Notes: generated by a model from the sequence alone, not told the origin. A stretch of DNA of 19,476 bases from Deltaproteobacteria bacterium RBG_16_44_11 (GCA_001797845.1 MGQN01000017.1:69953-89428), one strand, 5' to 3'. Counted from the first letter of the stretch, positions 1 through 7,694 are shown. Made by a program: numbers and translations.

Positions 1-895
1 GTGGCCGGAATGGATCATCCGTCACGTCAATCAAACGTTCCGGTGAACTGGGAAGTTTCAGCTCCGCAAAATCTTTGCCGTAATTCATCATCACTTTTTT
101 TACCTGTTCCGGAGTGCACGGTTTTATTGTCTGCACAAAAGCGCAAACCATATGACCATCAAGTACCGGCACTCGAGTGCAGGTAGCCGTAACACCAAAA
201 GGAGCATGTTCAATAGCTTTACCGGTAAACTTACCCAGAATTTTTTGTGGTTCTATTTCCACCTTTGGTTCTTCGCCCGGTATATACGGCACAACATTTT
301 CTGTCATATCCATAACGGACAGACCTGGTGTTCTTCCCGCACCGGACATCGCCTGCAACGAAGTCATTACCACTTGTTTGACACCGAAGGCATCCTGTAT
401 CGGCTTTAGCGAAACAACCAGACCAACAGTTGTACAATTGGGCTTAGGAGAAACAAAACCCCTCCAGCCGCGATTTTTTTGCTGAACGGTAAGCAAAGCC
501 GCGTGCTCCATATTGACACCGCCGACAAGGATGGGGGTATCGTCTTCGTATCGGAACGCCGATGCCGTACTGATAACAGGAGTGGTTTTGGCATATTTGG
601 GCTCCAGCTCTTTGGCCGCTCCGGCGTCCATGGTCGAGAAAATGATATCAACAGAAGCCGGATCGAAAGTGGAAGCTTCTTCCACTATCATATTGGCAAT
701 ATCCTGCGGCAGTTCTTCGGGGCACCACCAACGGGAAGAGCCATTAGCATCTCTGATAGCTTCGATATATTTTTTTTCCGCCGAACGCTCCGAAGCAACC
801 AGCTTCGTTATTTTAAACCAGGGATGCCCGATTAAACTAACAATCGCTTGTTGGCCTACTACCCCGGTCGCGCCGACAATAGCAATCTTTAACAT
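1..895 (-). CDS. asd: Aspartate-semialdehyde dehydrogenase (3' end cut by window edge)
   Basis: Reduces aspartyl-4-phosphate to aspartate-4-semialdehyde with NADPH, the branch point to lysine/diaminopimelate, threonine and methionine; cytoplasmic. I translated the minus strand from the ATG at 893-895; 298 codons stay open to the window edge, so the C-terminus (roughly 50-60 residues by family length) lies outside. An N-terminal Rossmann motif (GATGVVGQ, residues 8-15) is followed by the active-site motif SPKPNCTT with the catalytic cysteine at residue 154. The later stretches LQAMSGAG and VVPYIPGEE resemble the archaeal/fungal branch of Asd rather than the common enterobacterial branch (family knowledge, not computed). 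A good ribosome site, GGAGG, sits about 8 bases before the ATG. The gene starts 46 bases after ribF on the same strand, so the two are probably co-transcribed. Confidence 0.93.
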   Translation of the reverse strand, partial: MLKIAIVGATGVVGQQAIVSLIGHPWFKITKLVASERSAEKKYIEAIRDANGSSRWWCPEELPQDIANMIVEEASTFDPASVDIIFSTMDAGAAKELEPKYAKTTPVISTASAFRYEDDTPILVGGVNMEHAALLTVQQKNRGWRGFVSPKPNCTTVGLVVSLKPIQDAFGVKQVVMTSLQAMSGAGRTPGLSVMDMTENVVPYIPGEEPKVEIEPQKILGKFTGKAIEHAPFGVTATCTRVPVLDGHMVCAFVQTIKPCTPEQVKKVMMNYGKDFAELKLPSSPERLIDVTDDPFRP

Positions 896-941
896 TGTTT
901 TCTAACCTCCATATAGATTTGAATTTAGTTTGTTTTCTCAT

Positions 942-1865
942 TTAAAGCAGCATGCTTCTTACTTTCTGCACATCCGCGGCGATCTGCTTCTTCAATTTTT
1001 CGGGACTGTCAAATTTGATAATGTCCCGCAGTTTCTCCACAAAATGAACATCAATTTTTTCCCCCAGAAGATCGCCCGTAAAGTCCAGCAAAAAAACTTC
1101 GAAGGTAGAAATATAATCGGCAAATGTCGGCTTCGCGCCGATGTTTACAGCCGCCGCGTAACGATTGCCTCTCCAAAAAGCGTAAGTCGCATAGATACCA
1201 GGCTCCGGAAGCAACTCCTTTTCCGGTTTTAAATTAGCCGTGGGAAAACCAAGACCAACACCGCGCCCATGACCTTTTACCACGATTCCTTTAACATTAT
1301 AGCATCTTCCCAGCAAATTGGTCACCTTTTTAAAATCGCCTTTAATAATCAAATTCCTGATGAGGGTGCTACTGACGATATCATCTTCTACTTTAAAAGC
1401 GTCGATCACCTCCACCGCAAAACCCAGCTCGCGTCCGGAGGAAATCAAATAATCACTATTGCCGTTCTTACCCCGGCCAAAGGTGTAATCATGACCGACG
1501 ATAATCTTTTTAATGGCGAGCTTTTTCACCAGAGATTCACGGACAAATTGTTCGGCGGTCATCCGGGAATACTCCAGCGTGAAAGGAATTACCACTGCGG
1601 AGTCAATGGAGCAATCCTCCAGCAACTTTAGCCTCTCATCCAAAGTAGTTATAAGATAAAAAGGGCGAATATCCGGATGAAGGATCATCTTGGGATGCGG
1701 TTCAAAGGTAATAACCAACGATTTTGTCACGGCATTTTTTGCCTCTGCCGCGAGTTTGCGGCAAATAAACTGGTGGCTCAAATGCACGCCGTCAAAGTTG
1801 CCGATCGTTACAAAGGCTCCGCGAAAATCGCCGGTTACGTTTTCAATTCCGTTAAATACAATCAT
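942..1865 (-). CDS. ribF: Bifunctional riboflavin kinase / FAD synthetase
   Basis: Phosphorylates riboflavin to FMN and adenylates FMN to FAD; cytoplasmic cofactor synthesis. The 307-aa length is typical for the bifunctional protein. The N-terminal nucleotidyltransferase half shows GNFDGVHLSH (residues 22-31), the HxGH-like nucleotide-binding signature, then GHDYTFGRGKNGN and the VSSTLIR motif. The C-terminal riboflavin-kinase half begins around GRGVGLGFPTANL, including the conserved PTAN flavin/metal-binding motif. The ATG at 1865 gives the canonical N-terminus; its ribosome site is weak (a purine run, TAAGAG). asd follows downstream on the same strand after 46 bases, and a candidate promoter lies at 1902-1929. 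Confidence 0.95.
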   Translation of the reverse strand: MIVFNGIENVTGDFRGAFVTIGNFDGVHLSHQFICRKLAAEAKNAVTKSLVITFEPHPKMILHPDIRPFYLITTLDERLKLLEDCSIDSAVVIPFTLEYSRMTAEQFVRESLVKKLAIKKIIVGHDYTFGRGKNGNSDYLISSGRELGFAVEVIDAFKVEDDIVSSTLIRNLIIKGDFKKVTNLLGRCYNVKGIVVKGHGRGVGLGFPTANLKPEKELLPEPGIYATYAFWRGNRYAAAVNIGAKPTFADYISTFEVFLLDFTGDLLGEKIDVHFVEKLRDIIKFDSPEKLKKQIAADVQKVRSMLL

Positions 1866-1901
1866 TTTGCTCTTACCGCTTTTTAAAATAATTAGCGCGG
1901 T

Positions 1902-1929
1902 AACATAGCATTTTGGGCATTAATTTCAA
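1902..1929 (-). promoter_or_regulatory. Candidate sigma70 promoter for ribF-asd
   Basis: On the minus strand TTGAAA and TATGTT are separated by 16 bases, about 37 bases upstream of the ribF ATG. The -10 box matches consensus at 4 of 6 positions. Pattern match only. Confidence 0.35.
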
Positions 1930-1941
1930 GCTCATTTTATC

Positions 1942-1969
1942 TTGACAAGAATATGCCGTTCGGTATAGT
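1942..1969 (+). promoter_or_regulatory. sigma70-type promoter of tRNA-Leu
   Basis: A perfect -35 hexamer TTGACA (1942-1947) and TATAGT (1964-1969) are separated by 16 bases and end 13 bases before the mature tRNA 5' end. Position and quality fit a strong stable-RNA promoter. Confidence 0.75.
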
Positions 1970-1982
1970 GCACTTCTCGCGT

Positions 1983-2069
1983 GCCGAAGTGGCGGAATTG
2001 GTAGACGCGCTAGGTTCAGGGTCTAGTGGGTGTACGCCTGTCCGGGTTCAAATCCCGGCTTCGGCACCA
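1983..2069 (+). tRNA. tRNA-Leu (anticodon CAG), CCA encoded
   Basis: An 87-base gene with a complete cloverleaf. The acceptor arm GCCGAAG pairs with CTTCGGC followed by discriminator A and an encoded CCA. The anticodon stem CTAGG/TCTAG (one G-U pair) holds loop TTCAGGG with anticodon CAG. A class-II long variable arm (around GTGGGTGTACGCCTGT) and a T arm with GGTTCAAATCC are present. The long variable arm identifies a leucine tRNA reading CUG codons. tRNA 3' ends are common integration sites, but I see no repeat of this 3' end elsewhere in the window. Confidence 0.97.
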
Positions 2070-2146
2070 TTAATTTACTTTCGTCACAGCCAATAAAGCG
2101 TAGTTGTTTTTAATCTCCTTTATTCCTGCAAACATAAGAATTTAAC

Positions 2147-2175
2147 TTGACGACGAATAACATTTTCCTTATTCT
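2147..2175 (+). promoter_or_regulatory. Candidate promoter of the ccdA-tlpA-pspC-MBL-ettA operon
   Basis: TTGACG (2147-2152) and TATTCT (2170-2175) with a 17-base spacer lie about 33 bases before the first ATG of the operon. The -35 matches 5 of 6 and the -10 4 of 6 consensus bases. The start site would lie about 25 bases before the first codon. Confidence 0.5.
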
Positions 2176-2208
2176 TTTACTACATCAATATGGCGGCTCA
2201 GAAAAAAA

Positions 2209-2919
2209 ATGATTGAAAACCTGCTTGGAAATATAAATGTATATCTGCAAGGTTCAATGTTTTTAGCATTTCTTGCGGCATATATCGGCGGAGTGGTCAT
2301 AAGCTTTACGCCCTGCACCTATCCGCTCATTCCGGTAACTGTCGGATTTATCGGGGCGCGATCATCATCGAAACTGAACGGGTTTCTTCTTTCGCTGGTT
2401 TATGTCGGCGGACTTGCTGTTACTTATTCCATTTTAGGCGCTGTGGCGGCCCTATCCGGCAAGCTCTTTGGACAAATGCAAACTACTCCTCTTACCTATT
2501 TGCTCATGGCTAACCTCTTTATTATTATGGGGCTGGCAATGCTCGATGTTTTTAAAATCTCTCTGCCGGTACCGCAAAAGCTGATGAACGCAACCGGTAA
2601 TATCAAAAAGGGATTTGTCGGCAGTTTTCTGTTGGGCGCCGCCTCCGGATTTGTTATCGGACCTTGCACCGCGCCGATTTTGGCCGTAATTCTGGGTTAT
2701 GTCGCCCTGCAAACCAATGTGATTACGGGCGTGGCCCTGCTTTTTGTTTTTTCTATTGGCATGGGAACACTGCTGATTATCGTGGGGACGTTTACCGGGC
2801 TCATTGCCTCTATGCCCAAATCGGGAGATTGGATGAAAAAAATAAATTATGTGTTCGGATTCATTTTAATTGGCGCGGGAGAATATTTTCTGTTTATTGC
2901 CGGGACTTTATCTTATTAA
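2209..2919 (+). CDS. CcdA/DsbD-family membrane thiol-disulfide electron carrier
   Basis: Predicted polytopic inner-membrane protein (236 aa) that moves reducing equivalents from cytoplasmic thioredoxin to periplasmic thiol proteins, as in cytochrome c maturation or disulfide reduction. The sequence is about six hydrophobic segments. The two redox cysteines sit in the expected contexts, SFTPCTYPLIP (Cys36) and IGPCTAPI (Cys153). The length fits the stand-alone CcdA type; the periplasmic domains of full DsbD are absent. The likely redox partner, an exported TlpA-like thioredoxin, begins 18 bases downstream. The ATG at 2209 has a poor ribosome site, but no better in-frame start is visible: the upstream ATG near 2191 is out of frame and stops at once. 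Family assignment is firm; the exact client protein is not known. Confidence 0.9.
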   Translation: MIENLLGNINVYLQGSMFLAFLAAYIGGVVISFTPCTYPLIPVTVGFIGARSSSKLNGFLLSLVYVGGLAVTYSILGAVAALSGKLFGQMQTTPLTYLLMANLFIIMGLAMLDVFKISLPVPQKLMNATGNIKKGFVGSFLLGAASGFVIGPCTAPILAVILGYVALQTNVITGVALLFVFSIGMGTLLIIVGTFTGLIASMPKSGDWMKKINYVFGFILIGAGEYFLFIAGTLSY

Positions 2920-2937
2920 AAAACAATGAGGATATTA

Positions 2938-3450
2938 ATGAAAAATAAATTAACTGTCTGCCTAACAATTCTAATCATGATGATTTTCGGTGTATCTCCT
3001 TTTTCTTTCGGTCAATTTATACCAAACGCACCTTTTAAAGCGGAAACAATGAAAGCCCCTGATTTCACTTTAAAAGATTTAAAAGGCAAAACGTTTACAC
3101 TGAGCAAAAATTCCGGCAAGCCCATTTTGCTGTTTTTTGGTGCCACCTGGTGCCCGTCCTGCCGCACCGAAATACCGGCCATGAAAAATATTTACGCAAC
3201 ATATTCCCCCAAAGGGCTGGAAATCGTCTATGTCAACATCGGCGAATCCCCAAAGCGAGTTGAGAAATTTGTCAATGCCAATTCTTTGCCTTATCGCATA
3301 CTGCTCGATGAAAATGAAAATGTTGCCGATCAATACAGCATTATGGGGGTGCCGACATTTATTCTGATCGACAAGGATGGTCTTATATTCAATATCAGTC
3401 ATCGGACAGCGGACCTGCCGCTGAAAAAACTTTTCCCCGATAAAAAATAA
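2938..3450 (+). CDS. Exported TlpA/ResA-like thioredoxin-fold protein
   Basis: A 170-aa periplasmic (or membrane-anchored) thiol-disulfide oxidoreductase. A short Lys-containing N-terminus and a hydrophobic segment (residues 6-20) form a signal peptide or anchor. The AhpC/TSA-like thioredoxin fold follows with APDFTLKDLKG and the active site WCPSC (Cys72, Cys75). GVPTFILID supplies the conserved cis-proline loop. I chose the ATG at 2938 rather than an in-frame ATG at 2926 because the GAGGA ribosome site lies about 7 bases before 2938. It directly follows the CcdA-like gene, so the pair probably forms one electron relay: membrane carrier to extracytoplasmic thioredoxin to client disulfides. 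Clients could be c-type cytochromes or other Cys proteins; nothing here decides. Confidence 0.9.
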   Translation: MKNKLTVCLTILIMMIFGVSPFSFGQFIPNAPFKAETMKAPDFTLKDLKGKTFTLSKNSGKPILLFFGATWCPSCRTEIPAMKNIYATYSPKGLEIVYVNIGESPKRVEKFVNANSLPYRILLDENENVADQYSIMGVPTFILIDKDGLIFNISHRTADLPLKKLFPDKK

Positions 3451-3468
3451 GAGAAAGGCGCATCAAAA

Positions 3469-3687
3469 ATGACGCAAAAAAACTGGTTGCAAACATTTAC
3501 CCGCTCCCGCGATGATTACTGGATTGGTGGCGTGTGCGGCGGATTGGGGGAGCATACCCCTGTTCCTTCCTGGACATGGCGTTTGATTTTTGCCTTGCTG
3601 GTTATTATATACGGCACTGGCCTGCTAATCTATATTCTGATGTGGTTTTTTGTTCCTCCCAAGTCACAACCAAAGGATGAACAATGA
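3469..3687 (+). CDS. PspC-domain small membrane protein
   Basis: A 72-aa protein with the PspC domain hallmark: a short basic/aromatic N-terminus, then GGVCGGLGEH, then W-x-WRLIFALL leading into one or two hydrophobic segments ending in MWFFVPP. PspC-family proteins act in envelope-stress responses or as small membrane modulators; a stand-alone PspC such as this one has no fixed role. It has a clear ribosome site (GAGAAAGG), starts 18 bases after the TlpA-like gene, and its stop overlaps the start of the next gene (ATGA), so it is translationally coupled to the hydrolase downstream. Confidence 0.85.
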   Translation: MTQKNWLQTFTRSRDDYWIGGVCGGLGEHTPVPSWTWRLIFALLVIIYGTGLLIYILMWFFVPPKSQPKDEQ

Positions 3688-4349
3688 AATTAAAAAACGA
3701 TATTTATGTTTACGAATGGACAAACTATTTTGACAACAATTGCAACAGCTTTTATATAGGAGGAGATGTTAAGGCGTTAGTCGACCCGGGTCTGACCCGC
3801 TATCTGCCTGATTTACTCAACCAGATGTCCGCCGACGGCATCAGAAAAGAAGATATACGTTACGTCATTAACACACATTCTCATCCCGACCATTTTCAGG
3901 GCTCCGAGCTTTTTGATCCGGAAACAGTTAAGATCGCACTGCATGCCAAAGAACTGGAATTTCTCAAGGGCGTAGGTGGTGAATTATATGGCCTTTTCGG
4001 CATCACCGTTCCGCAAATGCATATTAATTTACCTTTGGAAGAAGGCAATATTGTTTTAGACGAGCAAATATTTAAAATTATTTTGGCACCAGGCCATTCT
4101 CCCGGCTCCATCGCCCTTTACTGGCCGGAGCAAAAAGCGCTGTTTTGCGGCGATGTAATGTTTCAGGAAAATGTCGGGCGCACGGACTTTCCCGGCGGCA
4201 ACGGTACATTGCTGAAAAAAAGCATCGTTTCCCTTTCCCAACTTGACCTGGAGTTTCTCTTTCCGGGACACATGGGCATGGTAACAGGTAAGGAAAACAT
4301 TCAAAATAATTTTAATATTATCATTCAAAATATTTTCCCCTACATTTAG
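3684..4349 (+). CDS. Metallo-beta-lactamase-fold hydrolase (glyoxalase II-like)
   Basis: A 221-aa cytoplasmic metalloenzyme. The full metal-binding set is visible: THSHPDH (His65, His67, Asp69, His70), His138 in APGHSPGS, Asp157 in FCGDVMF and His196 in FPGH. This pattern fits the dinuclear hydrolases of the glyoxalase II / persulfide dioxygenase / general MBL class; the substrate cannot be read from sequence. The start overlaps the pspC-like stop by four bases, so translation is probably coupled. There is no signal peptide. Being in a thiol-redox operon makes a thioester or sulfur substrate attractive, but that is inference. Confidence 0.88.
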   Translation: MKLKNDIYVYEWTNYFDNNCNSFYIGGDVKALVDPGLTRYLPDLLNQMSADGIRKEDIRYVINTHSHPDHFQGSELFDPETVKIALHAKELEFLKGVGGELYGLFGITVPQMHINLPLEEGNIVLDEQIFKIILAPGHSPGSIALYWPEQKALFCGDVMFQENVGRTDFPGGNGTLLKKSIVSLSQLDLEFLFPGHMGMVTGKENIQNNFNIIIQNIFPYI

Positions 4350-4373
4350 TATTTTTTCGGAGAAAACAATTCT

Positions 4374-6059
4374 ATGGCCAACGAAGGCAACAAAGTAATC
4401 TATTCCATGATCGGCGTAAGCAAAATCTACGAAAAGAAGCCGGTGCTCAAAGATATTTTTCTTTCTTATTTTTACGGCGCGAAAATCGGCGTCATCGGGC
4501 TCAATGGGTCCGGCAAAAGCTCTCTTTTAAAAATATTGGCCGGAGTCGACACGGATTTTTTGGGCAAAACCATTCTTTCCGCAGGCTTTACTGTCGGCTA
4601 TCTGGAGCAGGAACCTAGGCTCGATGAAACAAAAACAGTAAAACAAATTGTGGAAGAAGGCGTGCAATCCACTATTGATCTTGTTCACGAATACAATGCC
4701 ATCAATGAAAAGTTTTCCGAGCCGATGTCGGATGACGAAATGACCAAGCTCTGCGACCGGCAGGCCGCTGTGCAGGAAAAGCTGGACGCGCTGGATGCCT
4801 GGGATATTGATTCACGCCTGGATATGGCCATGGACGCTCTGCGCTGCCCGCCTGGCGACACATCTGTGAAGGTTCTTTCCGGCGGCGAAAAACGCCGCGT
4901 GGCACTTTGCCGCCTTTTACTGCAAAAACCAAGTATTCTGCTTTTGGATGAGCCGACCAATCATCTGGATGCCGAATCCGTGGCCTGGCTAGAGCACCAT
5001 CTGCAAAAATATGAAGGGACAATTATTGCTGTCACCCATGACCGCTATTTTCTGGATAATGTCGCGGGCTGGATTCTGGAGCTCGACCGCGGCCAGGGCA
5101 TTCCCTGGCAGGGCAATTATTCCTCTTGGCTGGAGCAGAAACAAAACCGTCTGAAAAACGAAGAAAAAACGGAAAGCGAAAGAATCAAAACGCTGGAAAG
5201 AGAATTGGAATGGATCAGAATGTCTCCCCAAGGACGCCATGCCAAATCCAAGGCACGCATCAACGCTTACGAAGAATTGTTGGGGCAAAATCAGGAAAAG
5301 GAATCTAAGACACGGGAAATCTTTATTGCTCCGGGTCCACGGCTCGGCGATCTGGTTATTGAAGCAAAAGATGTCAATAAAGCCTACGGGGATAAATTGT
5401 TAATGGAAAGTATGACCTTTACACTACCGCCGGGTGGCATTATCGGAATTATCGGTCCCAACGGCGCCGGTAAAACAACTCTTTTTAAAATGATTACCGG
5501 ACAGGAAAAACCTGGTTCCGGCAGTATTCGTATTGGCGATACCGTGAAGCTCGCTTATGTCGACCAAAGCCGTGACGCCCTCGACCCGAACAAAACCATC
5601 TGGGAAATGATTTCCGATGGACAGGATATCGTCCCCATCGGCAACAGGCAGATCAACTCCCGCGCTTATGTTTCCCGCTATAATTTCTCCGGCACGGATC
5701 AGCAAAAGAAAGTCGGAACGCTTTCCGGCGGCGAGCGCAACCGCGTTCATCTGGCACGCATGCTCAAAGAAGGCGGTAACGTGCTTTTACTCGACGAGCC
5801 CACTAATGACTTGGACGTCAACACACTTCGCGCGCTTGAAGATTCACTGGAGAACTTTGCCGGCTGCGTGGTGGTCATCAGCCACGACCGCTGGTTTCTG
5901 GATAGAATCTGCACACATATTCTCGCCTTTGAAGGTGACAGCAAAGTGCTTTTCTTTGATGGCAATTATTCCGAATACGAGGAAGATTACAAAAGAAGAT
6001 TAGGCGCCGCCGCCAATCAGCCGCATAGGATAAAATACCGACAGCTAACCAGAAGATAG
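4374..6059 (+). CDS. ettA: ABC-F ATPase EttA, energy-dependent translational throttle
   Basis: A 561-aa cytoplasmic tandem ATPase that binds the ribosomal E site and gates the first elongation step according to ATP/ADP ratio (known for E. coli EttA). Domain 1 has Walker A GLNGSGKS (42-49), signature LSGGE (168-172) and LLLDEPTNHLD (Asp192-Glu193). The linker (P-site tRNA interaction motif) follows, with the EttA-typical LDRGQGIPWQGNYSSWLEQK. Domain 2 has Walker A GPNGAGKT (from residue 361), LSGGERNR and DEPTNDLD (Asp474-Glu475). The ending HRIKYRQL matches the EttA C-terminus. Similarity to E. coli EttA is visible throughout, including spacing, which separates it from Uup, YbiT and YheS. It is the last gene of the operon, 24 bases after the hydrolase, with a GGAG ribosome site. 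A GC-rich element lies downstream. Confidence 0.95.
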   Translation: MANEGNKVIYSMIGVSKIYEKKPVLKDIFLSYFYGAKIGVIGLNGSGKSSLLKILAGVDTDFLGKTILSAGFTVGYLEQEPRLDETKTVKQIVEEGVQSTIDLVHEYNAINEKFSEPMSDDEMTKLCDRQAAVQEKLDALDAWDIDSRLDMAMDALRCPPGDTSVKVLSGGEKRRVALCRLLLQKPSILLLDEPTNHLDAESVAWLEHHLQKYEGTIIAVTHDRYFLDNVAGWILELDRGQGIPWQGNYSSWLEQKQNRLKNEEKTESERIKTLERELEWIRMSPQGRHAKSKARINAYEELLGQNQEKESKTREIFIAPGPRLGDLVIEAKDVNKAYGDKLLMESMTFTLPPGGIIGIIGPNGAGKTTLFKMITGQEKPGSGSIRIGDTVKLAYVDQSRDALDPNKTIWEMISDGQDIVPIGNRQINSRAYVSRYNFSGTDQQKKVGTLSGGERNRVHLARMLKEGGNVLLLDEPTNDLDVNTLRALEDSLENFAGCVVVISHDRWFLDRICTHILAFEGDSKVLFFDGNYSEYEEDYKRRLGAAANQPHRIKYRQLTRR

Positions 6060-6103
6060 TTCCGCTTCTGAATCCAAGCGCTACCTTTGTTGGTGTCGTT
6101 GTC

Positions 6104-6140
6104 GGCGTCCTCAACGTATTTAAAATACGCCTGCGGCGCC
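6104..6140. repeat. GC-rich intergenic palindromic element
   Basis: Downstream of ettA a compact inverted repeat is centred on CGTATT-TAA-AATACG (6115-6129). It is nested within a wider GGCG...CGCC pair (6104-6107 and 6137-6140) and sits in a more GC-rich patch (about 6090-6160) than its surroundings. No T-run follows, so it is a poor intrinsic terminator. It looks like a dispersed intergenic repeat, but only one copy is in this window. Confidence 0.4.
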
Positions 6141-6227
6141 TCCTCCTAGCCGCCTCGATATCATCTTTGGTTGAGAAGCGGTGAGAACGGCTATTTTTTT
6201 ACCTTCTATTTCGTTGATTACACCTAC

Positions 6228-6245
6228 AACTGTTCAAAAACAGTT
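6228..6245. other. Short perfect hairpin AACTGTT-CAAA-AACAGTT
   Basis: A 7-bp perfect stem with a 4-base loop lies in the gap between the convergent ettA and small membrane-protein genes. It could help end transcription from either side, although neither flank has a good T-run, or be a small operator. Confidence 0.3.
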
Positions 6246-6292
6246 ATTAATAAAAATTGAGGATTAATGGTAGAAAGAGAGTAACGAAAAAA

Positions 6293-6619
6293 TCAGCCGG
6301 ATAAATGAAGATCCAGAGTCCTGATAGCTACCCAATTAATTAGCCAATAAATCGGCAGAGGGAGAAGACAAGCTACTACTGCAATTAAAGGGAGCTTCTT
6401 CTTTTGGGACTTAATTAGGGCAAATATACTTGGAACAAAGCCAAAAATGAAACATATAAAGAAATCGATTGTCATTATAAAAACGGGACCAATTGGACGG
6501 ATCCATGATCCTCTTGGAACCCAGAAAATCGGGTAAGAGATCTTGATGGCAAACAATATGCCGAGAATTCCAACTATAAGTGAGAACGTTGAGACATGCT
6601 TAGGCCAATTAATTACCAT
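6293..6619 (-). CDS. Small polytopic membrane protein, unknown function
   Basis: A 108-aa protein I do not recognise. About three hydrophobic segments are visible: residues about 11-30 (FSLIVGILGILFAIKISYPI), about 43-68 and about 76-96. A cytoplasmic-looking basic stretch, KSQKKK, lies between the second and third. It has no catalytic motifs or cysteine pairs. The ribosome site before the ATG at 6619 is weak. It is the last gene of the minus-strand accessory block, 40 bases downstream of a TPR-protein gene, and is convergent with ettA. The hydrophobic pattern and codon structure make it a plausible real gene; function is unknown. Confidence 0.6.
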   Translation of the reverse strand: MVINWPKHVSTFSLIVGILGILFAIKISYPIFWVPRGSWIRPIGPVFIMTIDFFICFIFGFVPSIFALIKSQKKKLPLIAVVACLLPLPIYWLINWVAIRTLDLHLSG

Positions 6620-6659
6620 ATATTCTACCAGTTCTTTGAATTACCGTCCTCTATTATTT

Positions 6660-7412
6660 TTATATCCTTATATATTCAAATGTATAATACTTAGTTTCTT
6701 GTTCAATTGGTCCAATCTTTGGCCAAAGTTCAATAGCCTTTACTTGCACTTTATTTTTAGACACAATTTCAAAAATATATTGTGCTCCCACATCGCAATC
6801 TTTACCGCAAAAATTGAAAAAACTCATTATATACTTTAAGGTTAATGTCTCGTCTTCAAGTTCGCGGCCAAAATTGGATGTTGTTCCCCTTTGAATATCA
6901 CAAATATAAGTAATAAAAATTCGATCTCTATCTCTTCTGAAACCTTTTACCCAATTCCTGTACGCGGATGACTTTCCGATAAACCGCCACTTTGTCGAAT
7001 CTGACAATGAACCAAAAATATCCAAAGCTACTTCTTTGGTGATTTCCTGTTCGGCCTTGAATTCCAGTTTATTGATAAGGCTTTTTACCTCGGCGGCCTC
7101 ATTTGAATTTGGAGCAAGTCGTAGATACTTTTTAAAATTCACTACCGCATCACCGTATTTTCCTGCCTTTTCCTGAATGAGAGCAAGGTTGTAATACACA
7201 TCAGCCCAATCGGGAGCAAGGGACCTCGCCTTTTCAAATTCGCTTATTGCTCTTTCATAATCATCAGGAGTTTTTGCCATCTCAACGGCCGCTAGGCCCC
7301 TGTCCATATGCCGTCGGGCCTCTTCAGCTACCGCCCCGGCATTTGCAGTAGACAACAACAATACGCTAACAGCAAGAACGCTGACCAGGTAGAACGTTTT
7401 CGTCTTTTTCAT
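6660..7412 (-). CDS. Exported TPR-repeat protein, paralogue A
   Basis: A 250-aa protein with a cleavable signal peptide (MKKTK, hydrophobic core, ANAGA at about residues 20-24) followed by tetratricopeptide repeats. SEFEKARSLAPDWADVYYNLALIQEKAGKYGDAVVNFKKYLRLAPN gives two clear helical repeats (quoted in pieces: SEFEKARSLAPDWADVYYNL, ALIQEKAGKYGDAVVNFKKY, LRLAPN). The C-terminal 150 residues have no family I recognise. I start at 7412, not at an upstream in-frame start at 7457, because of the signal peptide and the AAGAGG ribosome site just before it. It is a full-length paralogue of the gene at 11387-12166 and shares its leader DNA with the gene at 10380-11237. It is probably a periplasmic or secreted scaffold; partners are unknown. 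Confidence 0.85.
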   Translation of the reverse strand: MKKTKTFYLVSVLAVSVLLLSTANAGAVAEEARRHMDRGLAAVEMAKTPDDYERAISEFEKARSLAPDWADVYYNLALIQEKAGKYGDAVVNFKKYLRLAPNSNEAAEVKSLINKLEFKAEQEITKEVALDIFGSLSDSTKWRFIGKSSAYRNWVKGFRRDRDRIFITYICDIQRGTTSNFGRELEDETLTLKYIMSFFNFCGKDCDVGAQYIFEIVSKNKVQVKAIELWPKIGPIEQETKYYTFEYIRI

Positions 7413-7442
7413 GGTAACCTCTTCAATGAAAATGATAAGATT

Positions 7443-7470
7443 TTTATACGTGCTCAATCTTTATTTCCAA
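7443..7470 (-). promoter_or_regulatory. Candidate promoter of TPR paralogue A
   Basis: TTGGAA and TATAAA on the minus strand have a 16-base spacer and lie about 30 bases upstream of the chosen ATG (7412). This would give a roughly 20-25-base leader carrying the AAGAGG ribosome site, and it supports the shorter gene start. Confidence 0.45.
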
Positions 7471-7493
7471 ACTTGAAACAAAAAATTTCCCCT

Positions 7494-7694
7494 TTATTTG
7501 GCAATCTTCTGCTTCCTGCCTATTATAAAATAGACAATTGCTCCGATGAAAGAGAAAAATATTACCATAAAAATCCAGAATATCTTTTCCCCCCCCTCAA
7601 AATTACTCCTCATTATATCAATGAAAGCCAGAAGAGAAGGTATCGCTAACAAACCTAAAACAACTAACACTATCAGTTCAGGAACCCCTATCAT
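7494..7694 (-). CDS. PLDc_N-like two-helix membrane protein
   Basis: A 66-aa protein with two transmembrane helices. The second segment and its end (FWIFMVIFFSFIGAIVYFII followed by GRKQK) match the small PLDc_N module: an aromatic first helix flank, a central FIGA and a G-R-K/R basic end. This module is found at the start of cardiolipin synthases and as stand-alone small proteins. No phospholipase HKD motif is present, so it has no catalytic role. A strong GGAGG lies 7 bases before the ATG at 7694. It lies between TPR paralogue A and the serpin gene on the same strand; its role there is unknown. Confidence 0.75.
   Translation of the reverse strand: MIGVPELIVLVVLGLLAIPSLLAFIDIMRSNFEGGEKIFWIFMVIFFSFIGAIVYFIIGRKQKIAK

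Noticed and set aside
1983..2069. tRNA-Leu as an integration (att) site for a mobile element
   Set aside because: No integrase gene and no repeat of the tRNA 3' end is visible in the window.
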